A DNA stretch of 42,076 nucleotides. Source: Bacteroidales bacterium. GTDB lineage: Bacteria > Bacteroidota > Bacteroidia > Bacteroidales > VadinHA17. The notes beneath the pieces were generated by a model, which did no database searches, was not told the DNA's origin, and saw only the letters and a list, made by a program, of their open reading frames with translations. The position numbers and the translations under genes are program-made. Numbering within the stretch: the stretch's first letter is position 1; each line of letters opens with the position of its first letter. The stretch spans positions 1 to 42,076 of the forward strand of contig JALOMO010000012.1 in the NCBI GenBank assembly GCA_025455395.1, written 5' to 3'. Shown in pieces: positions 1 to 8,847 of the stretch.

Positions 1-291
1 AAAGATACGACCACAAAATATATAAACACACAAACTAACAAAATAACCAAACACTACCATCATCAGAAAATGAGTGCCGGCACGGCTCCCGACGAGCCCC
101 TTGATATAATGACCGATCTCGAGCGGCAGAGCGCAACCAGCGTCAGGCTCTCATACTTCAACCAGTTCACGTCACTGTGGGCATTCAGGGTGGGAGCAGG
201 CTATTCATATGAGAAGTATGACGAGACAAGTTACCGTAACAGGTTTGAGGGGGGGGTAAGCATCATCCGTGGCATTGGAAAGACAAAATGA
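1..291 (+). CDS. C-terminal fragment of a protein, possibly an outer-membrane beta-barrel (YaiO-like)
   Basis: Frame is open from the window edge to the stop at 291; alternating aromatic/polar C-terminus (LWAFRVGAGYSYEKYDETSYRNRFEGGVSIIRG) followed by SPOR/HEAT and GT2 genes. Family assignment is weak. Confidence 0.4.
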   Translation, partial: KDTTTKYINTQTNKITKHYHHQKMSAGTAPDEPLDIMTDLERQSATSVRLSYFNQFTSLWAFRVGAGYSYEKYDETSYRNRFEGGVSIIRGIGKTK

Positions 292-1964
292 GACTGCTGG
301 TAACCATATGGCTCTCATTTTCAATATGGCATGCAGGGGCTGCCGTTGCGGTTGAAAGATCGGTATCTGACATCGTGGCTGACAAGCCCGAGACACCCTC
401 TGCCACGGCCCCGGCCGTGACTTCATTCCCCGGTGAGCTCACTGTTGAAGGGCTGATTTCTCTTTCCAACGGCAACTTTTGCATTCAGATGGGCTCATTC
501 ACCCGCCGCGACTATGCAGAGTCTCTCAGCGCAAAACTGGCTGAGATGGCCGGTCTGAGTGTAGATGTTATAGCGGAAAACGGACTCTTCAAAGTATTTA
601 TCAACAGCAGCCTCAGAGGCAGTGCACCCTGCCTCTACATACCCGTTTCTTTTCCGGTGACTTCCGTAAGCAAAAGGAGGAAGGAAGATAATCATATGCC
701 GGATGGCAACTCCGTTACCGTGGCCGCAGTGACGCAGACAGACAGCGTGCCTCAGCAGAAGGAAGAAAAGGTGCACCGGGCTGACACGATAATAATAGAA
801 CCTGATCAGCAGGAGCAGGATTCGATGCATGACGGGAGCCACAGCAGAGCCTTTAAAAATATGTTCTTCCTCAGGGGAGACAGCCCCTGGCTGACAAAGT
901 ATAACTACTTCGGGAAGTCGGTAGCCCTGGTGAATGCCTTGATAATCACCATAGTATTTTCAGTTGCCAGTATGATAATCCTTCTTGTCGTGATACTTCT
1001 GAACAGGACGAGAATGGAGAAGGAGGCAAAGCTGCGACAGTACCTGATGGAGCAATACCAATCACTTATTATTGACTACCTGTTTGGTGACGCTGGCTAC
1101 GAGATATTCAAGCCTATCGCCTCAGATTTTTACAGGAGGCAAGTGCTTGTTGATCAAATGATTGACGTAAGTGTGAACCTCAAGGGTGATACAGGCGTGA
1201 AGCTCACAAAGCTCTACAGGGACCTTGATCTTGATAAAGATTCGGTACATCGTGCACGAAGCCGCCAGTGGCATTTGAAGATCAAAGGTTTCCGTGAGCT
1301 TGCCTTCATGAACATTAAGGAGGCAAACGATGAGATGTACAAAGCGATTAACTCGAAGAATGAGATACTAAGGATGGAGGCGCAGATTGCGCTTGTGAGG
1401 CTGAGCGATAAGGAACCGTTTGAGTTCCTCTCACATCTTGTAAGGCCATTCTCGCTATGGGAACAGATAACGCTTCATGATCTGATAATCCAGCATGATA
1501 TTCCGGTTCCCGATTTCAGCAGGTGGCTCAGCTCTCCTAACCCGACCGTTGTAATGTTTGCACTCCGAATGATCAGGGAGTTTAAACAAAAGCAGGCAGA
1601 ACCGGAGTTGAGAAAAGCACTTCTTCATCGTGATGCACGTGTGAGCCAGCTTGCTGTGCAGGTTGCCGGTGACCTTGATATGCGGGCAACGCTTGAGACC
1701 ATGAAAAGGATGTACAAATTCCAGGAGTACAATAACTGTCTCGAAATAGTCAGGGCAATGGGTAAGATGCCGGATGAGTCAATGATGGGATTCCTGAAGC
1801 TGGTACTAGACAAAGAGGACGATGTACAGCTCCAGATCGAAGCTGTTAAGGCTATTGAAAACATGGGAGAGGAGGGAGTCAAAGCACTCGTAAAGATCAT
1901 GAAGTCAGAATATAAGAATTATAATATTATTGTCAGGCACGTGCTTGACAGAAGGATATACTGA
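288..1964 (+). CDS. Signal peptide/SPOR-like domain, transmembrane helix and HEAT-repeat protein
   Basis: N-terminal signal sequence, SPOR-like segment NFCIQMGSFTRRDYAESLSAKL, single TM (ALIITIVFSVASMIILLVVILL), C-terminal HEAT-like helical repeats. 4-bp overlap with the upstream ORF. Confidence 0.75.
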   Translation: MRLLVTIWLSFSIWHAGAAVAVERSVSDIVADKPETPSATAPAVTSFPGELTVEGLISLSNGNFCIQMGSFTRRDYAESLSAKLAEMAGLSVDVIAENGLFKVFINSSLRGSAPCLYIPVSFPVTSVSKRRKEDNHMPDGNSVTVAAVTQTDSVPQQKEEKVHRADTIIIEPDQQEQDSMHDGSHSRAFKNMFFLRGDSPWLTKYNYFGKSVALVNALIITIVFSVASMIILLVVILLNRTRMEKEAKLRQYLMEQYQSLIIDYLFGDAGYEIFKPIASDFYRRQVLVDQMIDVSVNLKGDTGVKLTKLYRDLDLDKDSVHRARSRQWHLKIKGFRELAFMNIKEANDEMYKAINSKNEILRMEAQIALVRLSDKEPFEFLSHLVRPFSLWEQITLHDLIIQHDIPVPDFSRWLSSPNPTVVMFALRMIREFKQKQAEPELRKALLHRDARVSQLAVQVAGDLDMRATLETMKRMYKFQEYNNCLEIVRAMGKMPDESMMGFLKLVLDKEDDVQLQIEAVKAIENMGEEGVKALVKIMKSEYKNYNIIVRHVLDRRIY

Positions 1965-1969
1965 GTACC

Positions 1970-3385
1970 ATGGGATTCATATTTGCATACCTGATCTTCT
2001 ATCTCACCATCGTCATTTTCACGACGTATGTTCTTCTTGGCATTCACTCAGCCCTGTCTCTGAGAAAATACCTGCGCAAGAACAGCTATGTGAACTATAA
2101 TTCACTTGTTCTCTCTCCGCTCAGCCCCAAAATTACAATTGTAGCACCTGCCTTCAATGAAAGCAAGACTATAATTGACAACGTACGTACACTTATTTCA
2201 CTGTACTACAATAACTTTGAGGTAATCATTGTAAATGATGGATCGACCGACAACACTTTTGACAAGATCAGAGATGCATACGACCTTGTAAGAGTCAATT
2301 ATTACTTTGATTATCGCATACCGTGTGAGAGGATCAGAGGTGTTTACAAATCCAAGGATCCTGCCTATAACCGTCTTACGGTGATTGACAAGAACAATGG
2401 CGGCAAGGCTGACTCGCTTAATGCAGGAATAAATATCAGCCGAAGCAACATGATTGTCTCCATTGATGCTGATTCAATCATAGAGCCTGACTCCATCCTG
2501 AAGCTCATTAAGCCCTTCCTTGAGGAAAAGGAGAAGAAGGTTATCGGTACCGGTGGTGTGATACGAATAGTCAATTCATGTGATATCGAACGTGGTCACA
2601 TACGTGAAATTAATCTTCCTGTTAATTTTCTGCCAAGGCTTCAGGTTCTTGACTATACTCGGGCTTTCCTCCTTGGACGAATGGCATGGAGCCACCTTGA
2701 CGGGCTTATGCTTATATCAGGAGCAATGGGCATGTTTGACCGTGAGACACTTATCAAAGCCGGAGGATACAGTACGAAAACCGTGGGTGAGGATATGGAA
2801 CTGGTGCTCAGGATGAGACGTTATATGGCTGAGCATAATGAGAACTATGAGGTGACCTACATTCCTGACCCGCTCTGCTGGACCGAGGTGCCCTCAGACC
2901 TTAAATCGATGCGCAAGCAGAGAACACGCTGGACGAGAGGCCTTATAGAGTCACTATGGGTGCATCGCAGGATGCTGTTCAACAGGCGATACGGAAGGCT
3001 GGGTATGCTGGGCTATCCCTACTGGCTGCTATTCGAATGGGCAGCACCACTGATAGCATTCATGGGTTTTGTTTACACTATTTACCTGGTCATCACCGGG
3101 TCACTTAACCTGCCATTTTTCATTCTGCTATTCCTCTTTGTCTATACCTTTGCAGTCAGTCTTTCAACCTGGGCAGTGCTCTTTGAAGAGATCACCTTCC
3201 ACAAATACCGCAAGAAGCGTGATGTACTCAGACTTATCGGTACAGCACTTCTGGAACCGTTCTTTTATCCGGTTCACACCTATTTTGCAGTCAGAGGCAA
3301 TCTTGAGGTCATGCGTGGCAAGAAGGGGTGGGGTAAAGCTGAACGAAGCGGTTTTCAGAAGAAAAAGAGCAGAAAGTCTGCCTGA
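1970..3385 (+). CDS. Processive family 2 glycosyltransferase (BcsA/IcaA-like polysaccharide synthase)
   Basis: APAFNES, VNDGSTDNT, SIDADS, GEDMEL and QRTRW motifs plus C-terminal TM helices. Confidence 0.9.
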   Translation: MGFIFAYLIFYLTIVIFTTYVLLGIHSALSLRKYLRKNSYVNYNSLVLSPLSPKITIVAPAFNESKTIIDNVRTLISLYYNNFEVIIVNDGSTDNTFDKIRDAYDLVRVNYYFDYRIPCERIRGVYKSKDPAYNRLTVIDKNNGGKADSLNAGINISRSNMIVSIDADSIIEPDSILKLIKPFLEEKEKKVIGTGGVIRIVNSCDIERGHIREINLPVNFLPRLQVLDYTRAFLLGRMAWSHLDGLMLISGAMGMFDRETLIKAGGYSTKTVGEDMELVLRMRRYMAEHNENYEVTYIPDPLCWTEVPSDLKSMRKQRTRWTRGLIESLWVHRRMLFNRRYGRLGMLGYPYWLLFEWAAPLIAFMGFVYTIYLVITGSLNLPFFILLFLFVYTFAVSLSTWAVLFEEITFHKYRKKRDVLRLIGTALLEPFFYPVHTYFAVRGNLEVMRGKKGWGKAERSGFQKKKSRKSA

Positions 3386-3395
3386 CAAGCCGGAA

Positions 3396-6170
3396 CTAAT
3401 CGATATAATCAGGTATCAGACTGAAGCCCTCTTTGATAATACTGAGTGAAGCCTTCTCCCTCTCTGTGGTCTGTGGCACTATAAGCCATGTCGGCCAGCG
3501 ATAGCGGCTTGTACTGTTTATCAAAACTCCCTTATGTGCAACTGAGACGGCAATACCGTCGGATGCGGAGGTTAAGATTTCAAAGTTATACCCTCCGTCG
3601 TATGATACTGCTCCGTCATTTACTCTCATCTGAGTCGGATCATTGAAATAGAGCATGGTCCAAGGCAATCTTATCTTTATGCTATTACCGTTCCATGCCA
3701 CTGAGGCACGATTACCAGGGCTGAAGTCAGCTGCTTGCTCCAGAGGAACTCTTCCTATTTCATCCTCTGTAAGTTCAAAGCCGTCATTGATCCATTTCAT
3801 TAATTTCCAGGGCTCCCCGTTGGTGATTGTGCTCCTGTATTTCTGAACTGATGGGTCAGTCAGGTTGAACCTTACCGTCAGGCCATTCATGTCATAAGCA
3901 GCAGTAACGTGGTGCAAAGCTGAATCTTCTGACAGGTCGAGCGTAAGAAGGAATTCCGCCCTGTTTGATATTATTGTTCCATCGGGAAGCTGTGATTCAC
4001 CGGTTCCGCTCAGGTATGTGTCGAAAGCTATCATCATGTCATCCTCTTCGGTAAGGGCGGATGCAGTATTGATCTCCAGGTAGAAGAATCCTTCGTCATG
4101 AGTCGCCCTGACAGATGTCACCGGCCCTGATGGTGTATCGAAGGCGTAGGGTACAAACGAATCCCTCTCCTTCTGGTCAAATGCAAGCAGTCCGAAGCAT
4201 TGCTCCGGTGAAGTCTCGTTATGCCACAGCTGCCGGGTAGGGATGATCTCTGATCCTGACTCAATGCCATACGCTTCAAGATACAATACGATCCAGGTTC
4301 TTTTGAACCACTCATCCATCCAGGCGAACATAAAGCCTCCTGCACAGCCTGCGTCAAGGATATTATTCATCAGGCGCATATTCTTTTCGCCCTGCTGTAT
4401 CTCCGAGTAACTGCCGTGGTGCATGTCACTGAATGACTGATGGGCGCTGCCCCAGCTCGAAGGAACACCAAACTCACCTATCAGCAGCGGTATGCCACTG
4501 TAGTGGTTTTTCATTGCCGTTATATAGCCGAGATAACTGTTTGGACCATAGATATCACTGTATGCAAGATATTCAGGCTGTTGGCTGATGAAATTCGGGT
4601 AATAAGGATAAGCGTGGTAACTGGCAAAGAGACCTGCATTCTGAGTGGCGCCAACGATCTTTGTAATATCGAAAGATGCAACATCTTCATCGGTGTGGAT
4701 TTCAGTGGGGTGGTCCAGCGGATCAAGGGTTGGCCAGCTGGAGAAACTGACTGGCCTTGATACAGAATAGCCTGTTGATTCATAGGTTACCACTTTATCA
4801 AGCATTTCTGTGACGAACGTCTCTGTTGCGGAGCCTCCGGTTATGCTGAACTGTGTACCTGTAAAGGAACTGACAGCGGGGTGAAATTTGTTGGTGGTGT
4901 CAACCTCCTGGGGAGCCACTTCACGACCGATAATATATCCCGCCGTCCACTGTGAAATGTCTGACTTGTATATACCGTAAGCTTTTCCGTACCTGAAGGG
5001 TATATTGCCGTTGCCATTAACACAGTTTACAACTTCCTCTATCTCGCTTCTGAATGAGGGTTTGCGGTTTAGCAGGTCGTAAGCTCCGGGGTCATGCGCA
5101 TCTTCCACTTCCTCGAGCCATATACCCTGAAAGAGGAGTAAAGGATTATCCGGGTGTCTCTGATTGTAGTTTGCCAGCTTCTCATAGAATACAGGAGGAT
5201 GAAGGGTATAAACCCTGATGGCGTTGAAGCCGGCATCACTGATATGGTTGATCCACCTCTCGTAAGTCTCGGGAGTAATAGCATAGGCAATTTCTCCCGG
5301 AAAATACCCTGGAGGAGAGGAACCAAGGTTAATGCCTTTGAGAATCATTCTACGGTACCCTGTTTTCTCATGCCGTGCGATATAATTCCCCGACACCTTG
5401 AATGGCAATGACTGACTCCGGGTCAGGGTGAAGTCAACAACAGTGTCGCTTGAAACAGTTATATCGGTCAGTCTGACAGGATAAAATCCTGAACTGGTAA
5501 CTTCAGCGATCACGCTGAATCGCATCGGCTGGTCTGTGACCGGCGGTTGAGGAGGCATCATAACAGGCTCAAGGCCTGAGGGAGAAGACCAGGAAGATGG
5601 TCCGGTTCCTTTTATCAATCTGCCGCCATACGTCTTACCTTTGAATGAGATAGCATAAACATAAAAACCGGGTCGCTGTGGCGAGCCGTTCTGGCTGCAG
5701 CCATCCCAGATCACATTATAGCTTCCGGCATTGACACCATTGAATTGCATTACCCTGATCTTCTGACCGGAAACATTGTAAACGATGAATGTCAGGTCAC
5801 CGTCACTGTTAATTACAAAAGGGATATTTACTGAATAGGTGAAAGGAACCGGGTATGCAGTGCCGGCTTTAAAATCACCGGCGACATCACTGTATGTGCC
5901 GGATATCCTGACAGAATATCTTCCGTCGGGGCCTGTTACATTGGAATACTCCCTGGTATTTAGATAGAAAGTGACCCTTGTGTTCATAAGCAAGGCGCCG
6001 GCATCATCACTCACTGTCCCTTCAATGAGGATATCTTTAGCTGCAGACCTGAACCCTGATGCCATCGTAAAGATGGTCATCAGCAGTAGAGTAATGATGT
6101 GCCTGCCTCTAATGTTCATTCTTCTGTTCTCCCTGTCTACCGTAAAGATGGTCATGGCCAAAAATAGCAA
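3396..6170 (-). CDS. Secreted multidomain TIM-barrel glycoside hydrolase-like protein with carboxypeptidase-regulatory-like and FlgD/T9SS-CTD-like modules
   Basis: Signal-peptide-like start (better start MNIRGRHI..., about 6119); TVSDDAGALLMNTRVTFYLN module; YNVSGQKIRVMQFNG...RPGFYVYAISFKGKTYGGRLIK module; TIM-barrel motifs including LLIGEFGVPSSWG. Confidence 0.7.
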   Translation of the reverse strand: MLFLAMTIFTVDRENRRMNIRGRHIITLLLMTIFTMASGFRSAAKDILIEGTVSDDAGALLMNTRVTFYLNTREYSNVTGPDGRYSVRISGTYSDVAGDFKAGTAYPVPFTYSVNIPFVINSDGDLTFIVYNVSGQKIRVMQFNGVNAGSYNVIWDGCSQNGSPQRPGFYVYAISFKGKTYGGRLIKGTGPSSWSSPSGLEPVMMPPQPPVTDQPMRFSVIAEVTSSGFYPVRLTDITVSSDTVVDFTLTRSQSLPFKVSGNYIARHEKTGYRRMILKGINLGSSPPGYFPGEIAYAITPETYERWINHISDAGFNAIRVYTLHPPVFYEKLANYNQRHPDNPLLLFQGIWLEEVEDAHDPGAYDLLNRKPSFRSEIEEVVNCVNGNGNIPFRYGKAYGIYKSDISQWTAGYIIGREVAPQEVDTTNKFHPAVSSFTGTQFSITGGSATETFVTEMLDKVVTYESTGYSVSRPVSFSSWPTLDPLDHPTEIHTDEDVASFDITKIVGATQNAGLFASYHAYPYYPNFISQQPEYLAYSDIYGPNSYLGYITAMKNHYSGIPLLIGEFGVPSSWGSAHQSFSDMHHGSYSEIQQGEKNMRLMNNILDAGCAGGFMFAWMDEWFKRTWIVLYLEAYGIESGSEIIPTRQLWHNETSPEQCFGLLAFDQKERDSFVPYAFDTPSGPVTSVRATHDEGFFYLEINTASALTEEDDMMIAFDTYLSGTGESQLPDGTIISNRAEFLLTLDLSEDSALHHVTAAYDMNGLTVRFNLTDPSVQKYRSTITNGEPWKLMKWINDGFELTEDEIGRVPLEQAADFSPGNRASVAWNGNSIKIRLPWTMLYFNDPTQMRVNDGAVSYDGGYNFEILTSASDGIAVSVAHKGVLINSTSRYRWPTWLIVPQTTEREKASLSIIKEGFSLIPDYID

Positions 6171-6268
6171 AAAGCGGCATAAAATATCAGGATTAATTAA
6201 ATGAGTGACTTTTAAACTTGTCTAATTACGTTAAAAAATCTACATTTATACTCTTCTGCTTTGGTACT

Positions 6269-6652
6269 ATGGAGAAGTTTGTAATTAAAGAGACAGCTAA
6301 AACTCCGTCAATAAACTTTGATCCGGAGCGTGGCCTGTTTGAAATTAAAGGAAAGTCGATTCCTGAAAACTCTATGGAATTCTATAATCCTCTTCTTGAA
6401 TTTATTGAAGGATACAGCACCCAGCCTGCTTCACGAACGATTCTGAATATGAAGTTTGAGTTTTTCAATACAAGCTCCTCAAACAGGATACATGCATTGT
6501 TAAGGAAATTTGAGAAGCTTTATGAGGGTAACAGCGAGGTTCTTATCCGTTGGTTCTGCGAGAACGGTGATGAGAATATGCTCGATGCCGGTGTCGATTT
6601 CAAGGCCATCCTCAGGGTACCTTTTGAGATTATTGAGGTCGAAGAGCTCTGA
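6269..6652 (+). CDS. DUF1987/SiaC-family regulatory phosphoprotein
   Basis: Start at MEKFVIKETAKTPSINFDPERGLFEIKGKSIPENSMEFYNPLLEFIEGY, typical of SiaC/DUF1987 proteins; in-frame within the 6218-6652 ORF. Confidence 0.8.
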   Translation: MEKFVIKETAKTPSINFDPERGLFEIKGKSIPENSMEFYNPLLEFIEGYSTQPASRTILNMKFEFFNTSSSNRIHALLRKFEKLYEGNSEVLIRWFCENGDENMLDAGVDFKAILRVPFEIIEVEEL

Positions 6653-6717
6653 ACATATCATTCTGAGGGTAGTTTTGATTTTTTTCCCTACTTTTAGTCT
6701 GTCACAACGATTACACA

Positions 6718-7950
6718 ATGGTATTAAACTATATCTGGATTGCCTTTTTCCTTATCGGGTTTATCTTCGCCCTGGCCCAGCTTCTCTTCAGCGGAGATAC
6801 TGATGTCTTCAACAGGCTGATTGAATCAACCTTCAGCAGTGCCAAGACTGGCTTTGAGATTTCGCTTGGTCTTACTGGTGTGCTTACTCTCTGGATGGGG
6901 CTGATGAGGGTTGGTGAGAGGGGCGGAGTAGTAACAATACTTTCAAGAGCTATAGGGCCGCTTTTCAGCAGGCTCTTTCCTTCGCTCCCGAAGGATAGCC
7001 CGGCCCATGGCTCCATGATGCTGAATGTGGCAGCCAACATGCTTGGACTTGACAATGCGGCCACCCCTATGGGACTGAAGGCGATGAAAGAGATGCAGGA
7101 TGCTAACCCTGAAAAGGAAACCGCTTCAGATGCGCAGATAATGTTCCTTGTACTTAATGCTTCAGGTCTGACAATCATCCCGGTGAGCATCATGGTATAT
7201 CGTGCACAGCTTGGAGCTGCCAATCCTGCCGATGTATTCATTCCGATACTTATAGCAACATTTGTAGCAACAATAGCAGGACTTGTAAGTGTTGCCATAG
7301 TTCAGAAGATCAATCTCCTTAACAGGGTGGTGCTTGCATATCTTGGCAGTCTGACTGCAATAATCGCCGGCCTGGTATGGTATTTCAGCACACTTCCCCA
7401 GGATAGGATTACTTCTGTCTCAACTTTTGCTGCAAACTTTACCCTGTTTGTTATTATCATTTCGTTTATACTTCTTGCCGCATTAAGGAGGGTGAATGTA
7501 TATGATGCCTTCATTGAAGGAGCCAAGGAAGGGTTTACGACAGCAATAAAGATTATCCCTTTCCTCGTTGCCATTCTTGTGGCTATTGGAGTATTCAGGG
7601 CTTCAGGTGCCATGGATATGATGGTAGACGGTATCGCATCATTCTTCTCCTGGCTTGGTTTCGACACAAAGTTTGCAGACGCCCTACCCACTGCGTTCAT
7701 GAAACCGCTGAGCGGCAGCGGCTCACGGGGACTCATGATTGATGCAATGACAACCTATGGCGCAGACTCATTTGTCGGCCGCCTCGCATGCACTGTTCAG
7801 GGATCAACTGATACCACCTTTTATATTCTCGCAGTCTATTTCGGGTCAGTTGGAGTAAGGAATTCAAGGTATGCAGTTGTCTGCGCTTTGATTGCCGACT
7901 TCACAGGTGTAATAGCCAGTATATTGATTGCATATCTCTTCTTTACATAA
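6718..7950 (+). CDS. Nucleoside-recognition/spore maturation SpmA-SpmB fusion-type membrane protein
   Basis: Two Gate-like halves: MLNVAANMLGLDNAATPMGLKAMKEMQ (SpmA-like) and FMKPLSGSGSRGLMID...QGSTDTTFYILAVYFG (SpmB-like). Confidence 0.85.
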   Translation: MVLNYIWIAFFLIGFIFALAQLLFSGDTDVFNRLIESTFSSAKTGFEISLGLTGVLTLWMGLMRVGERGGVVTILSRAIGPLFSRLFPSLPKDSPAHGSMMLNVAANMLGLDNAATPMGLKAMKEMQDANPEKETASDAQIMFLVLNASGLTIIPVSIMVYRAQLGAANPADVFIPILIATFVATIAGLVSVAIVQKINLLNRVVLAYLGSLTAIIAGLVWYFSTLPQDRITSVSTFAANFTLFVIIISFILLAALRRVNVYDAFIEGAKEGFTTAIKIIPFLVAILVAIGVFRASGAMDMMVDGIASFFSWLGFDTKFADALPTAFMKPLSGSGSRGLMIDAMTTYGADSFVGRLACTVQGSTDTTFYILAVYFGSVGVRNSRYAVVCALIADFTGVIASILIAYLFFT

Positions 7951-7996
7951 CCGAAAAAATATTCTGCAGTAGAAGCATAATTTACCCGCCAGGTTG

Positions 7997-8004
7997 TATT
8001 TTTG
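7997..8004 (+). promoter_or_regulatory. Possible Bacteroidetes -7 element (TATTTTTG) upstream of yebC
   Basis: Exact TAnnTTTG match; no convincing -33 partner. Confidence 0.35.
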
Positions 8005-8028
8005 CCCCCTGATTACAATAACCTTTTA

Positions 8029-8077
8029 ACTTTTGACTTTCGACTTTAACCTTTAACCTTTAACCTTTAACCTTTCT
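8029..8077. repeat. Heptamer array (acttttg/actttcg/actttaa/cctttaa x3/cctttct) directly upstream of yebC
   Basis: Seven contiguous 7-bp units read directly. Confidence 0.85.
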
Positions 8078-8082
8078 TTTCC

Positions 8083-8793
8083 ATGGGACGCGCATTTGAA
8101 TACAGAAGAGCCTCCAAGGAGGCCAGGTGGGACAAGATGTCAAAAATCTTTCCTAAACTAGCCAAGGCAATAACAATGGCGGCCAAAGAAGGTGGCTCTG
8201 ATCCTCTCATGAACCCCAGGCTCAGGACTGCCATATTGAACGCCAAAGCCCAGAATATGCCAAAAGACAATATCGAGGCGGCAATCAAACGGGCTGCAGG
8301 CAAAGACACTGCAAACTATTCTGAGGTCATATACGAAGGTAAAGGCCCGCACGGCGTGCTTATTGTAGTTGAGGCAGCAACAGACAATAATACACGTACT
8401 GTTGCTAATGTCAAGGCATATTTCAACAAGAACGGAGGTTCTCTTGCCCCGACCGGCTCTCTTGAGTTCATGTTTGCGCATAAGGCAGTTTTCGAGCTTG
8501 AAAAACCTCAGGGCCTTTCAATTGACGATCTTGAACTGGACCTTATCGAACATGGTCTGGAATCTATTGAGAGTTATGATGAGGATGTATTCATCTACGG
8601 CGACTATACCAATTTCGGATCTCTGTCCAAGGCCCTGGAAGACAAGGGTATAGCTGTTAAGAAGGCCTCCCTTAAGAGGATTCCCTCCAGCCCGATAGAG
8701 CTGAGCGAGGAGCAGATGGCTGATGTCGAGAAGCTGCTTGACAGGCTCGAGGATGACGATGATATCCAGGCTGTCTTTACCAATATTGCCTGA
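8083..8793 (+). CDS. yebC: YebC/PmpR-family protein
   Basis: [38 protein letters not shown]...[28 protein letters not shown]. Confidence 0.93.
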   Translation: MGRAFEYRRASKEARWDKMSKIFPKLAKAITMAAKEGGSDPLMNPRLRTAILNAKAQNMPKDNIEAAIKRAAGKDTANYSEVIYEGKGPHGVLIVVEAATDNNTRTVANVKAYFNKNGGSLAPTGSLEFMFAHKAVFELEKPQGLSIDDLELDLIEHGLESIESYDEDVFIYGDYTNFGSLSKALEDKGIAVKKASLKRIPSSPIELSEEQMADVEKLLDRLEDDDDIQAVFTNIA

Positions 8794-8847
8794 CAGACTA
8801 TCCCTTTTATATAACACATTTGTATGTAAAACTTTCAGAAAACAGGT

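Noticed and set aside
6729-7298. 189-aa minus-strand ORF opposite the SpmAB-like gene
   Set aside because: Shadow ORF of a well-supported membrane protein gene.
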